This document shows positions 12,701 to 24,784 of a stretch of 64,000 nucleotides of DNA, piece by piece. Below the pieces are notes generated by a model. That model saw nothing but the letters and a program-made list of their open reading frames with translations, had not been told where the DNA came from and searched no databases. Source of the stretch: Marisa cornuarietis (Eukaryota > Mollusca > Gastropoda > Architaenioglossa > Ampullariidae). The translations under genes and the position numbers were made by a program. The stretch is from assembly GCA_004794655.1 (NCBI GenBank), contig SMMW01000519.1, positions 248,001 through 312,000 of the forward strand, read 5' to 3'. Numbering within the stretch: the first letter of the stretch is position 1; each line of letters starts with the position of its first letter.

Positions 12701-15353
12701 CGCTGTAAAAAAATACATGGCCAAAGCCAAGTACATAAGCACTTTTCAGTCCTGCAGCTCTCCACACCCTTGACTTCTACAGTATCAACAAGACCCAAGT
12801 AAAAACAAAACTAGGTGTAAAAAAAACAACAACTATATGGATAAAAACAAGCCTGCGAGAAGCAGACAGCACAGAATACAAGTATTTGAAATAAGCTTTT
12901 TAAAAGCAAAATGAGACAGACACCTCACCCATAAATTTAGATGAAAAAAAGAACAGGGCAGCAGAACTGGCCATGAACAATGAAATCTGCGTTGTATCAA
13001 TTCTCAACTGAAACTGGATCTAAGCTTTTCTCAAAAGCCTGACAGCTTAAACTGCAGTATTTTCTGAAATCCTGCATAACTCTTTTCATTGTCAAAACAC
13101 ATATGATTTTATTGACTCACATGAACTGAACTGCATATTATAGCAACAGAATATACTAAATATTTTGTTAATAGTAACTCTAGCAATCAATGTTTAAATA
13201 CGGTTTCATCCTACAAAAAAATAAAAATAAAAAAACAATAAATGATGCACAAAAGAACAGTTTTAAAAGTTGCTTTAGATAAATAAGGAGACCTTATAAA
13301 TTCTTTGATTTAGAAAAATTTAGTTTGTGGAATAGGACTTTAAAGAGGTGATGAAAACAATTGACATAGAGCAAGAGGTGAAAATGTGTGCCTCACAACT
13401 ACTAAGACCCTACAGTTTATAAAAGCAGCCCTGTGCTTCTGGTTAATCTATAAGGCAGCTTACACTACAGCCTGACAAGTTTTGGGTTCTTCACTAACAG
13501 GTGCCCCACACAAGACAAGGTGCAGGCAGACACTGCTCAACAGTAAATGGTGAGGAAACTATTAAAGATCACGACACTGTAGTTTATGATAACATAAAAA
13601 AACCAACAGGTAAATAGAAGACAAGAAAGCGAGCATTACAGGTCTACATGTAAACAGCATATGAGAAGTGCATTAAAGACCCGCCAAAGTGCAATTTTAC
13701 TCTAAAACCATTAGGCTGAGCTTAAAATATATAAGATTTACCCAACTGTGAGTGAACACATCTCACTACCTGCAGTATCATGATTCGTGTATATTTAATA
13801 TCATCAGGCACAGAAATAGGTTAACAAAAATCCTGACATTAGAAATGTTCATGTATAAAATATACTTATGTTGTCAACGTTACAGCCAATTTGGCATCTG
13901 GAACAATAATTAGATGTTTCAGGGATCAACCTACAATTTTTTTTTCCACACTGTGATGTTTGTAGACTTTCATCTTGAAAATAGGGGAAAGAATGGTAGG
14001 TGTTCACTCTGAGTTTGGAAAAGAGTATCTGAGTGGCTGATTTAAAAAACAGTTGTGAGCCTCTCAAGGCAAAGACTGCACGATCAGGAGAATGAGGGGG
14101 AAGGGCAAAGGGGGGATGGGGGTAATGCAGCAGTTACCAGTAATGCTGAGGCTGACAACTGATTTCAGGATTGACAAACAACAATGGGAAAAAGGCAAGA
14201 CATTTCAATTACTGGGATCAAAATAAGAAAATGATGTCCAGAACTCTTAAGGTGTAAAATGTAGGACAGAACGTTCAACATGAAAGTTCAACAGAGCAAA
14301 AGAGCAGACATGCTTGGTAGGGCTTCAAGACCTTGGTATCTGGGTCACAAGAAGTTAATCTGGAGAAAGTTGTAAATGTTTTATTCTAATATTGTAAAAT
14401 CAGCTTTATAGTTTAAATAGAATAAACATACTTTGTTTGCCATTAGTCACGGAACATTAACCATGTTCCTCCTGTTACTGCCACATGGTATGACTAAGAC
14501 CTATAAGGTAAGCCACTCAAGTTTTTTTGCATTTGGTCTCACCAAAAACTTAGTTTTCACCAGCTGCTTTGTAAGCATCTGAGGACATGACCCATGTGAA
14601 GATGTCCTTCTAAATGGCTTATTATTTTATCTATAAAAAATTATAAATTTCAACACCTGACAAAGATAAAAATCAACAGAAGGGCCATTTTACAATACCC
14701 AAAAGGGTGGGTGAAAATCAGGCTATAAAAGTACATTTTAAATATTAAAACACCTTATAATAACTGGTGATGAGAAACTTTAGTGTCACAGTCTACTAGC
14801 AATATGACCTCTCTCCAGTACCAGTAATGCAACCTTGTACACCACACTAGCCAACTGTTTACACTGCATAAACATTCAATATGCCTTGCACTTTCAAATA
14901 TACAAGTAATTTAAATAAAGAGTAGGAAAATGCAAGAAAACAGGAACATGATACTTTGTTCTACTATTCTAATAATCTAATGTTCTGCTGGGTTAGGGAT
15001 AACCTGCAGGAATGAATGTGTGACACTTTTTAACAGGCCAACTGAAAATTGTGGCCAAGGCTGTTTTTTTTTGTATCAGAGGCAAACAACAAAAACAAGA
15101 TAGTACAAAATAAATACATGGCAATATAATCTATATCTATGAAACCATGTTTGCTATTTTTAAACAAAACATCAAAACAAATGTGTGGAGGATGAACTGA
15201 GACTGTAAAATAAGAGTGAGTATTCAAGTTTGTTGTGGAACATGTTAGAACGTTACCATGTCAGAATGCCTCAGAGGTGAGTACTCTCAACTTCTCATCA
15301 GTCAGGGTTTGGTGTGCTTGTTTGCCCTGTGATCACATAAGATCTTGAAATGT
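9771..15353. other. Long AT-rich stretch without a gene
   Basis: No supported coding sequence, RNA gene or mobile element in about 5.6 kb on either strand. All open frames are under 80 codons and look compositional. It lies downstream of the minus-strand membrane-protein gene, so part of it may be that gene's 3' untranslated region; no unique poly(A) site stands out. Confidence 0.45.
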
Positions 15354-16937
15354 TTATTTTCCTCCTACATCTGACGATGATGTGTCCAGGGTGCCATCAT
15401 CCACAAAGCTGACCTTGAACCTGTGCACTTTTCTTGAGGCAGCCCTTGACAGGATGTTTCCATTAGCTTGTTGTTTGTCAGGTTCCCCTTTAGCAGCCAA
15501 TAATGGACTTGGTTCAACCACCAACCCACTGTCGGTAACATCGCTGTCAGAGTCAACTTCATTGGAGCTGTTACCATCTGAGGATGATGATGAACTTTTC
15601 GGACTTTCATCAGAACTGTGGCCACTGCTGTGATCTGTAAGCATGTCATGTGATGCCCGCTTCACACGTGGCCGCTCTCTACGTGGCTTGTGTGTCAACA
15701 CCTTGCTGAACACCATGTTGCTATGGATGTTGTATGTGTTGCTATGGAAAGAATTACTAGATGACGAGGAGCTAGAAGGCCTTCGCTCTAGAAACACATT
15801 GTCAGTAGGGCAGACAGCATCAGATGTATCACTTTGTTCAAGTGATATACAAATGGCTCCCTCAAGAAGAGGTTCAAAAATTGCAGGAGAACTTTGCGGA
15901 TGGAATGTGTTTTTTCTAAGAGACTCAAGATGGGAGTAGCGTGGAGGGGTCTTCTCAGAATGTCGACGGATTCTCTCTTTAGCTGCCTGAGTGTTAACAC
16001 TGCCATTCATGCTGCGACTGCCAGAGTGCTGCCGCATCCTGCGCCTGCGTGACCTGGCAGCTGCACCTGTCACGGCATCATAGCTCTTGCTACGACTTCT
16101 GCAAGGAGTATAATTCTTTACCAGTTCCACCTCAATATCAATGTCCTTAGCCTCAATGGATTTCTGAAGAAATGCTTTGTAAGACTGCACGCTAGCATAC
16201 ACTCCTCCCTCCAGCCGTTGAATCAGAATGGAGCGATAAGATTCAAAAGGTTGGTTTGGCAATGATTTCACAGATGTAACGGTGTTTTCATTGCAAGGAA
16301 GGCGCATGGAACGAAAAGAAGTGAGTGTGTCATACATGGATGTGGTGTCCGAGCGAAAATCCACCTCACGGTAGCCATGTTCACCTTCTGTGATGATGGT
16401 GTAATTTTGCTCATCATCTTCAAAGTCCAGTGTTCCTCTTGCTTTTCTGCGGTCCTGGTCCCGCATCCAAGAGTAGCACTTGACACACACACCAAAGATA
16501 AATATGATGAATGCTAACATTGGCAGCACAGCCAAGTTCACTTTTCTGTCAGTGTAGAAACCTTTCTTGGGCAACCAGCCTGTGGTGTCGTACCATGCTG
16601 ATTCTAAACTCCTGTTTCTTGCATCCTGTTTGCTGTTTAGGACAGATGTGTTGTCTGCGCTAGCCACAAACTCTCTTTGCTGCATGTGCTTTGTTATTGC
16701 AGCCTCACTGCTGCTGCTACTGCTTGCCTGGTTTAGCATTGTAGAAAAAACTCCCAGACTGCTCTGTTTGGCAATGTCTCTCTTGCTGACTGGCGTAGCC
16801 AAAAATGTTTTGTAAGGAGAGGGAATGTTCTTCCCATTTTGCAGTGATGCTGATGAGGAGAATGACACAAGACCACAGAAAACTAGAGAAAGGCTGGTGC
16901 CTGTCAACCACAGCATGACACTGGGAGGTAGAAGCAT
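15354..16937 (-). CDS. Unrecognised single-pass membrane protein with a Ser-rich cytoplasmic tail
   Basis: I do not recognise this protein. Taking the first ATG (16937), it has 527 residues in one exon; the frame extends ten codons further upstream without another ATG. Residues 1 to about 30 look like a signal peptide (hydrophobic, ending SFSSSA). The short, Ser/Thr-rich outer part (about 31-132) has two N-glycosylation sequons (NTS at 96, NRS at 108). One transmembrane segment lies at about 134-156 (LAVLPMLAFIIFIFGVCV), followed by basic residues that favour a type I topology. The cytoplasmic part of about 370 residues has an acidic/Tyr patch (FEDDEQNYTIITEGEHGY), a basic cluster (SRRRRMRQHSGSRS) near 290-305, and several Ser runs with acidic spacing that look like phosphorylation targets. 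The length, composition and absence of stops argue for a real gene. It might be a receptor-like or scaffold protein, but that is only inference. Confidence 0.7.
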   Translation of the reverse strand: MLLPPSVMLWLTGTSLSLVFCGLVSFSSSASLQNGKNIPSPYKTFLATPVSKRDIAKQSSLGVFSTMLNQASSSSSSEAAITKHMQQREFVASADNTSVLNSKQDARNRSLESAWYDTTGWLPKKGFYTDRKVNLAVLPMLAFIIFIFGVCVKCYSWMRDQDRRKARGTLDFEDDEQNYTIITEGEHGYREVDFRSDTTSMYDTLTSFRSMRLPCNENTVTSVKSLPNQPFESYRSILIQRLEGGVYASVQSYKAFLQKSIEAKDIDIEVELVKNYTPCRSRSKSYDAVTGAAARSRRRRMRQHSGSRSMNGSVNTQAAKERIRRHSEKTPPRYSHLESLRKNTFHPQSSPAIFEPLLEGAICISLEQSDTSDAVCPTDNVFLERRPSSSSSSSNSFHSNTYNIHSNMVFSKVLTHKPRRERPRVKRASHDMLTDHSSGHSSDESPKSSSSSSDGNSSNEVDSDSDVTDSGLVVEPSPLLAAKGEPDKQQANGNILSRAASRKVHRFKVSFVDDGTLDTSSSDVGGK

Positions 16938-17248
16938 CACTACAGCACATGGGCTACCAATCAACAATCAAATCTTGCTGGGCAATGAGATCACGACCAA
17001 CAGGCAATTTCTGCTGTCAATCACCCACAGTTAATTCTCCCATAAGAAAGGTAGTATAAATCAGTCAGCTGAATAAAAGTTTATAAAGCATGTCACCAAC
17101 ATCTTTGCTTGACACATTTAAAGAGAAAAGACTTGCTAGTTTCAGCACAAAAACATCTCCTTCTGCTGCTCAAATAAAAAGACTTGCTGCTGAAAAGTTG
17201 TGCTCTCGTGTGGCATGACAGCACTGTACCATGCGTCAGCAGTGTCCA

Positions 17249-17398
17249 CAGACATGACACATGTCAGCATTGCATGGTTTTTGCCAGATGCTTACCACAG
17301 ACATAACACATGTGACCACTGCATGGTTTTTGCCAGATGTTTACCACAGACATAACACACCAGCACTGTATGGCTTTTTGCCAGATGTTTACCAAACC
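17249..17398. repeat. Minisatellite, about 49-bp unit, 3 copies
   Basis: The words ACCACAGACATAACACA and GCATGGTTTTTGCCAGATG recur in order three times. It lies in the presumed 5' intron of the minus-strand membrane-protein gene. Confidence 0.8.
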
Positions 17399-18408
17399 TT
17401 AGCAGGAGATTTAAACTATGTAACATCTTTGCTAGGAGAAGTCACCATTTTCCTCCAGGTAGATGCCATTTCTGCAGAATTGTTTGCAAGACGATCCACA
17501 TAGACTCTCCTTCCAAACACTGCAGTCCTTCGACAAGGGCACCAAGGTTGTATGGAAAGCAACTCTTGTGCAGCTTCAACACACACCAGCCTCATTAGCA
17601 GTGCACCATGGAGTCCACGTCTGCTTCAGCTCTGTAGCAAAAGGCAGAAAACAGAAGATGTCAAAGTCATTTCTTACAAAACATAAACAGACTGCATTAA
17701 ACAAAGCAAGATCTGTCATCTCCACCCTTTTAAGATCCAAAGTAAAATATATATATATATATATAATACATCAAATTCAATTCTGTTAGTATGAGATAAC
17801 TTGGACGCTTACCAAATAAATTGTGCAGCTATGTCCTTAAAGGCCTTAAGATTATGAGTTCATGGTCAAAATATTTTGGAGTCATTTCTGCAATTTGTCA
17901 TTGTTGCCGGCTAATCTAGCCTAGATAACCTCAGAGTGATTCTGCATGCACAGTGCAACCATGATGCTGTCAAGAAAAACATAAAGCAAATAACCCAATA
18001 AGTACTCATTCATCAAGTTCTGTCTTACTAAGTAATGCACTTGTTCAACAAGTTCTAACTTATTAACAAATGTACTTGTTTATCAAGTTCTGTCATTTTT
18101 ACTAAATAATTAAAAAAATGTTGTTAGAGACCTCCTCCTTTAGTCATGCATAGAAGGCAAAAATATCACCAACCACTGCCTGTGCAGGGGGAGTAACTGC
18201 ATCACTTTTAAGGCATGCACCACCAGTAGTGGCTGCTTCAGGATGTTGGCCACCAAGACATGACAACAGTTTCTTAAAATTCCTAGCTAAATTTAAAGGC
18301 AGTAGTTTTTTCTTCTAGAATTCTAACAGTAAAAGTGCCCTCTTTAGGATGCTGGCAGCAAAGTATGTTTTCTTTTGTATACTGCCAAAGTCATTTAACA
18401 GTCACTTT
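17399..18408. other. Non-coding, probably intronic to the membrane-protein gene
   Basis: No coding or RNA gene recognised. It contains a TA microsatellite at about 17746-17764 and a loose CAAGTTCTG repeat near 18015-18090. Confidence 0.4.
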
Positions 18409-18735
18409 TCATGATGTTGATGATGATGATGATGATGATGTCAATTTATAATGCGCAGGTATCCATTCAGAAGAATGCTCATTGCGCAGGAAAAACAGAA
18501 GAGAAGAAAATAATAAAGACCGAAGTGGTGCTTGGTTGTTGAAGTCCTTCTTTAGTAAACAAATGAGTTTTAAGTCTTTTCCGAAACGTGGTTGCTGAGG
18601 TGATGGTGGACAGTGACAATGGCAGGGCATTCCACAGTTTAGGTGCAGTGTTTGTGAAGGCCCTGACTCCAGTTCGCTTCTTGTTTGTGTCTTCTACTGC
18701 AGGGAGACAGAAGCGTGACTGGGAGCCAGAGCTAA
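18409..18735 (-). mobile_element. 3' end of an L2/CR1-like LINE (family A), truncated
   Basis: Read on the minus strand, this matches the 3' portion of the LINE at 22.35-23.59 kb: the end of ORF2 (a Ser/Pro/His-rich stretch after a Leu-Lys segment), a T/C-rich linker, then a conserved tail translating as RNEHSSEWIPAHYK, closing with a GAT/ATC microsatellite at 18417-18440. Severe 5' truncation and a simple-repeat tail are usual for this group. Confidence 0.75.
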
Positions 18736-20226
18736 ATGGATAGATGATTGCATAAGAAAACTAAAAATAACAGTTTTGCACCTGCAAACTGAGAAGACTG
18801 AAAAAGTGCTTGTGTTTCTACCCCTTCTATAGCACAATGACTGATGGTAAAATTCAGTAGAAGATGACTGAACTAAATGATAACTACAACCCAAACACAC
18901 AGCCTTTTGTAAGGTAATAATGCCAGAAATTAAACACACACATGCACCACACACACACACACACAGCAAATAGATGCAATTCCCTGTCTTTACTGTTGTA
19001 ATAAAACAAAGAAAGGTAAATGCAAAGATTTCTGAGGAAAAATGACCATAATGTAAGCACTAGCTTTTGGTCCTCCAGCTGTTGCTAGTGATCTGAAATT
19101 CAAGCTGGTATTCACTCCTGGCAGACACAGGGAGGCAGGCAATATGAGAGGGTGCAAATGAGGTTGATATATCTCAGAGTGATATGTATGAGACAGAATG
19201 AGACTTTATATTTCTCTACTTGCATCTAAGAATTTAATAAAATATAAGTGTTACCATAAAAATAAAAAGTCCATTTAAAGAAACATGGCTTACATTCTCT
19301 TGTCAAAACCTGAAAAAGGAAACTCAGTGGGTGAAGACCATACTTTAGTCCCTTTACTATATGCAAGTCAAGTATTGCTTTTCTTTGCTTATGACCTACC
19401 CTTCCTAGCTACATGAACAGACATGAGTACTGTAGGGTGTATTGTATCAAATTTACTCTTAGTCTTACTTCCCAGCCACCACTGTACACAGCACACAGGT
19501 AAAGTATACGAGATAATGAGTGAGGAAGAGGAAGAGAGTAATCAGTGAATATGAACACTGGAAATATATTGAACAGCTCTGTTAAAATTTAATTTCTCTA
19601 ATACTACGCTGCATAATCATAATCATTGAGTCTTTTAAAACTATAAATATAATAAAATATCATGCATATTTCAACATGCCTATTTACTAGCAACAACGCA
19701 TTTCAAGAATGCGTGACGCTCGCGCGCGCACACACACACACACACGCACAAGGAGGAAAGAAGACAGCGATAGAGGGAGACAGGCCTCTTTAAAAATAGT
19801 TGATAAAGCATTTCCAATTGTATTTTATGCACAGACGGAGTGAACGAGAACTGTCTCCATGCTACTAATGCTATTACACAAAGCCGAGTAATCTGTGCCC
19901 AGATTATATCGAAGCTCCAGGCCGCTGCGAGCACCGTAGAAGAGATATTCGTGAAGCAGGTGAATCAGGACGCATAACTCCCAGCCAGAAATAGCCCGGA
20001 GGTATAACTGAGTTGTATTTTGTATAATAAAGATTTAAATTACGAAGATTATTTTTTTGCCTGAGCAGCAAATACGCTGTTTTTGCACCGACCTCATTAC
20101 TAGACGATTTGAAGGCCTCATTTGCACCACATAGCTAAGGCGGGCAAATACCACGAAATGCAGCACTGAAATGATCAGAGAAACTAAATGAAATGCAATT
20201 AGCTGCCGTGTCATTACTAAAGCTTA
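18736..20226. other. Non-coding, probably intronic to the membrane-protein gene
   Basis: No gene seen. CA/CG-rich microsatellite sequence lies at about 18945-18966 and 19721-19748. Confidence 0.4.
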
Positions 20227-20330
20227 CCTGAAGCTGTCTAAGAATGAACAAATGACAGTCCGAGGTGCTGCAATTTCACCAGCTGATCATCGACTCGGCG
20301 CCGAACGATTGGGGACCGACTTCCGGTACG
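20227..20330 (-). other. Candidate 5' untranslated exon of the membrane-protein gene
   Basis: On the minus strand the sequence ends in a near-perfect donor, CTTCAG|GTAAGCT, with the exon side at 20227. Just upstream (20285-20340 on +) the DNA becomes locally CpG-rich, as at a promoter. I infer a non-coding first exon spliced to the coding exon near 17 kb. The acceptor was not pinned down and the 5' limit is a guess. Confidence 0.35.
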
Positions 20331-20383
20331 TACTGCGCCTGTCTGAAAGGTGAGAGGTCGCAAGGGGTCATCTCAGAAGATAT

Positions 20384-21015
20384 TTGATGAAATCGAAAGT
20401 ACGTGCAGCAGCACCATCGTTTAGCACCCCGAGCACATCGTGCGCACTTCTCGTGTTAATTTTTCTGTCTTTCTTCCTCTATGTGTCTGCCTGCCTCTCT
20501 CTCTCTCTCTTCATTGTCACTGACAAACCTGTCGTCACGTGCCCAGACTTTGATGGCACCTCCAGTCAACGCAAGCGACTGCAGGCGCCGTTGAACAAGC
20601 ATGGGGCTGGTTTTGCTAGAGACTCGACGGACCTCGAACACACGAAGGCTGTTTTCCATCGTCTGCGTACTGCTGACGAAGTGACGGTCGCGCTGCCTTA
20701 CCGACGTATCCCACCGCACCAGGTGAAGGAAATGCAAGATCATATCAAAGACTTGGTAAACCAAAAGTGATTGGGGACAGCAACATAGTGCATACGATGC
20801 ACCCATCGTCATTGTGCGCAAGAAAGACGGTAGTGTGCGCCTGTGTATGGTCTACAGAAGGCTGAATTAAAAGTCAGTCAAAGATGCCAAACCTCTACTG
20901 TGCATCCAAGAGTCCTTTGACGCTCTGGTGTGTGTGTGTGGGGGGGTACCTTTCAATACTTGATCTTGCCAGCGGCTACAACTCTATCGCGATGCACCCA
21001 GAGGACACAAAATAG
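20384..21015 (+). mobile_element. Ty3/gypsy reverse-transcriptase relic
   Basis: From about 20590 the translation follows the gypsy pol segment before and into the RT domain: a 'FARDSTDLEHT...' stretch, then PYRRIPPHQVKEM, then PIVIVRKKDGSVRLC after a frameshift near 20770, then LDLASGYNSIAMHPED at about 20955-21010. The usual CVDYRRLN motif is present but mutated and followed by a stop. A G/T insertion (about 20930-20948) interrupts it. There is no LTR, RNase H or integrase nearby, so it is a short decayed fragment. The first 60 codons (20384-20560) are not recognisably gypsy. Confidence 0.75.
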
Positions 21016-21256
21016 CGTGTCCATCAGGCTTAAAATTCTAAGCTATGCGGTGGGCCGGTAAAAACCTCAAGACAGGTGACTACACTACAAACCTAGTGAT
21101 AATGAAACGGACAACTAATGAGTATATAATGGTGTTCACTTTAGGAATGTATTGTGTAAAGGGAAGCTGTTTGAATTCGCTCACAATAAAACTTTAAAAA
21201 CAGCCTTTCTTTTGAAGAGAGCCGCTCTCTGACCACTATCAGCCGAATTATTTGTT

Positions 21257-22025
21257 ATGGGGGGCCAAGAGCGGAATTTTCTCAAATTTTCTTTCTCTAG
21301 TTAGAGAATGCATTCTGTAGTTACAGAACTCATTCTCATTCTCTACTTATAGAATGCACTGTATACTTATAGAACTCAATACTGTATTTAAAGAATGCAT
21401 TCTATAAGCAGAGAATGAGTTCTGTACATACACAATGAGTTCTGTAAAGGGCGAGGATCGTATTCTCAGCGCTGTCATAATTACGGCTAGCCAAAAAGAC
21501 ACCCGCCTTCAAGGGAACACAAAGCACGAGTACTGAACAAACAACATGCCCGACTGTTTTGTCAGGACGAGCTGTTGTTTCGACGGGTGAGTGCCGCTAC
21601 ACCTGGTGAACTGAAACAACCTGTGCTCCCCAGTATGGGGCGCCAAGAGGGGAATTTTCTCAAATTTGCAGTTTCTAGCTATACATTGCAATGTATAATT
21701 ATAGAATGCTATGTATAGCTATACATTGCATTTTATACTTATAGATTGCATTTTATATTTATACAATTCATTCTATACTTATAGATTGCATTCTATAGCT
21801 ATACATTGCATTCTATAAGTATAAAATGTATAATTATACATTGCAATGTATAGCTAGAGAGAGAAAAACTCGGTAAAAACCGAAGTGTTTCATTTATATT
21901 ATACTCAGAAGTTTCTATGTAATTCATTTTATATATATATTTCAATTCTTTAGCTATAGAATGCATTCTAGCTATACATGTGAAATCTATATTTATAGAT
22001 TGCATTCTATAACTTCTGACTTGAA
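21257..22025. repeat. Paired blocks of palindromic 18-20-bp repeats with a shared leader
   Basis: Two blocks begin with almost the same leader (GGCCAAGAGCGGAATTTTCT at 21263; GCGCCAAGAGGGGAATTTTC at 21640, starting one base earlier in the motif), 378 bases apart. Each leader is followed by short units built on the self-complementary word TATAGAATGCATTCTATA and its half sites, joined by spacers such as CTTA or AGCTA. Block 1 runs to about 21445, block 2 to about 21870, and a small outlier lies at 21950-22015. The DNA can fold into many alternative hairpins. No coding sequence; family unknown. Confidence 0.7.
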
Positions 22026-22346
22026 ATGTATACGAAACGAGGCTGGCTCATTTGCATATGGGAAAAGAAGGTCAAAGACCAACCAATCAGTGCGCTCGTT
22101 TGGGATTAAATTTAAACAGTTGCTTGCAAATAAAACAGATAAACGAAATGTAACTCAGTCTCAATCGCAATGGGGACATTTTAAGGAAGTAGTGGACACA
22201 TTGCTGTAACACTGCTTGTGGCAATTTATGTTTGTAACTCCTAGCCTAAACCTTCTTAGTGAATTTCTAATAGCAATATGTTTAATGTCAGTTAAGTAAG
22301 TGCTTAACTTTTAAGAAGATTTAAATGAGCTGTAAAATGAAAATCG

Positions 22347-23590
22347 ATGACTACTAGATATGTTGCTATGCCAGAGGCTGGTATTGAGGGCGCTGCGCTG
22401 CAGTGGATTGACTCCTATCTTGCTGACAGATCTCAGAGAGTGATTGTCGGCTCTGCCAGCTCTGAGGCAGTTCCTCTGGTGTGTGGCGTACCACAGGGAT
22501 CCGTTCTGGGTCCTTTACTATTTTCTGCATACACTTCACAGCTTGGACAGGTAATTGAAAGTTTTCAGATGGGACGTCAGTTCTTTGCTGATGACACACA
22601 GATACTCAACAGTTCCCCCCCCCCCGACCCAGCAGTGGCTAGGAATGCGCTTCAACGACTTGAATCTTGTTGTGTTGCGGTGAAGGCCTGGATGACCAGG
22701 AATCGTCTTAAACTCAACGACGACAAGACAGAAGCGTTACTGTGCGGCCCCAGGGCCAGACGGGAGGAGATCGACATTGGTGCCGTGCAGGTTGGTGATA
22801 CCTCCATAGCCTTTGCTGACTGTGTGCGGGACCTCGGGCTGTTTATTGATGCAGAGCTCTCCATGTGCAACCATGTTAGTTCTGTTGTGGCAAAATCCTA
22901 CTACTTTTTGAGGATTTTAGGTAGATTACGGCCCATGTTGATTCAAGCTGCTGCCAACTCACTTGCTGTGGCTACCATCATATCCAGATTAGACTACTGT
23001 AATACTGCATTGTGGGGTATACCTGCTACGCAGTTGGATCGACTCCAGAGAGTTCAGAACGCAGCCGCCAGGATTGTCACCCGCGCAAAGTGGTCCACTG
23101 AGCAAATCATCCCTATCCTACAGAGCCTTCACTGGCTCCCAGTCGACAAGCGTCTTGATTAAAAAGTGCTTTCGATTGCTCAGTCCTGCATGTTTAAAAC
23201 TGCTCCTGACTATTTACAAGAGGTAGTTCCTCCTTACCAGCCGTCACGTGGTCTGCGCTCTGGCTCCCAGTCACGCTTCTGTCTCCCTGCAGTGGAAGAC
23301 ACAAACAAGAAGACACTGGAGCCAGGGCCTTCACAAACACGGCACCTAAACTGTGGAATGCTCTGCCATCGTCACTGTCCACCATCACCTCACCAACCAC
23401 GGAAAAGACTGAAGACTCATTTGTTTACTTAAGACGGACTTCAACAACCAAGCAACATTTCTGTCTTTATTTTTATTTTTTTTTACTTTTCTGTTGTTTT
23501 ATTTTTTTTCTTCTCTTTTGTTTTTGTTGCGCAATGAGCATTGTTCTGAATGGATACCTGCGTATTATAAATGGACATCATCATCATATA
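22347..23590 (+). mobile_element. 5'-truncated L2/CR1-like LINE (family A) with RT domain
   Basis: The coding part, 22347-23432, is interrupted by one stop at 23160-23162, where a Tyr codon is expected (RLD*KVL). Motifs in order: SYLADRSQRV, CGVPQGSVLGPLLF (RT motif), FADDTQIL (catalytic YADD-type box as FADD), then the family's C-terminal RLDYCNTALWG, LQRVQNAAARIVTR and LQSLHWLPVDKRLD. The final segment ends KRLKTHLFT, then a T-rich 3' UTR and a tail ending in ATC repeats near 23577-23588. Endonuclease and early RT are missing (5' truncation). The 3' end recurs at 18.4, 36.0 and 60.3 kb, so this family is active or abundant in this genome. Confidence 0.88.
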
Positions 23591-24780
23591 GTGACGTTTA
23601 TCAGAAGGGTAGATAACCACGACCAACATTCTAAGTCTTCCAAATGCTCTCCCTGGAAATGTGCAGACGTAAAAGACTATAAGTGTCGACCACAAAATTC
23701 GTAGAAATATTGTAAGTTAATCAGCTATTCTAGCTATTTTATATTTCTGTTTACTATCTGTTAGCATCTCGACTATTTATTTTCAGAGCTGCTAATGTAA
23801 CGTAGGGAAACATTTGTAAATCTACATTAAGACTGAGCCGTAGCCATATTTATTGACAATAATACACATTTTAAGCGATTTATAGCTGGTCAACTAGTTT
23901 GACTCAGTTTAAGTAGAATCTAGAATAATAAAATTCTGCACAAACTGTACACAAATGTTTAATTAACGTCTTAAATTAATATTATGATTATTTTGACGAA
24001 AGATGATAGGTCAGCACACCAGATCTACCGTGCTTACGGGACCGGAAAGGAATCAGCAGCAGACGACACCAGGAAGGTCTTATAAAGAGGTTTTACTGTA
24101 CCATTAGAGATGTTCTGGAAATATGGAAATATTGTGCAGAGAATTTACGGCTTCAGCCAGGCTTTTCTAACTTAGACATATCTGTCCATCAAATTAAACA
24201 TGACTAACACAGTGACCGTGGAAAAGAGGTGAATGATGACTGAGGACAAGGTTACACATGACTATTTTGTAGGTAGACACTCTTACTGTGACAGATCAGT
24301 GAACAGAACAAAAAATACACCAGAGCTGCCACACTGGAACACACGTTTTTATTGCAGGTACTCGGTCTGACATACGCAGTGCCGTCCTGCACAAGGAACG
24401 CCAAGAAACTTGCCCTTCTCTCTACGGATCTTTGGTTTAGTATACACAATGAAAGATCAGGATGGGACGGTGTCTAAATGAGAATGAAAAGCAAAAACAT
24501 GTTTGCTAGTTAGATATCATTCATTGTTAGTGCTAAATGAATTCAGTATCAAAGTAAAACCGAAGGAGTTAAGTTCTAAGTGAGTGAATGTTTAGCGTGA
24601 AATGAAAAACGTGTTGTACTCTATAAAGGCCAAGAGTACGCAAATATAATAGCGGCATGTTGTAAATAATTTTCAGAACACCTCTCTTTCAACTGCGAGA
24701 TTACTGGACAGCACAGACGTCACCATCCTAAGGTTTGTAATCTCCCTTACTGCATGAGAAAGGTCAACTAGAGAGCACAA
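23591..24780. other. Non-coding stretch
   Basis: No gene, RNA or mobile element recognised. Confidence 0.45.
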
Positions 24781-24784
24781 CGTT

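Noticed and set aside
21257..22025. A CRISPR-like repeat array
   Set aside because: Units are palindromic, contiguous and diverged, without unique spacers, in a eukaryotic genome.
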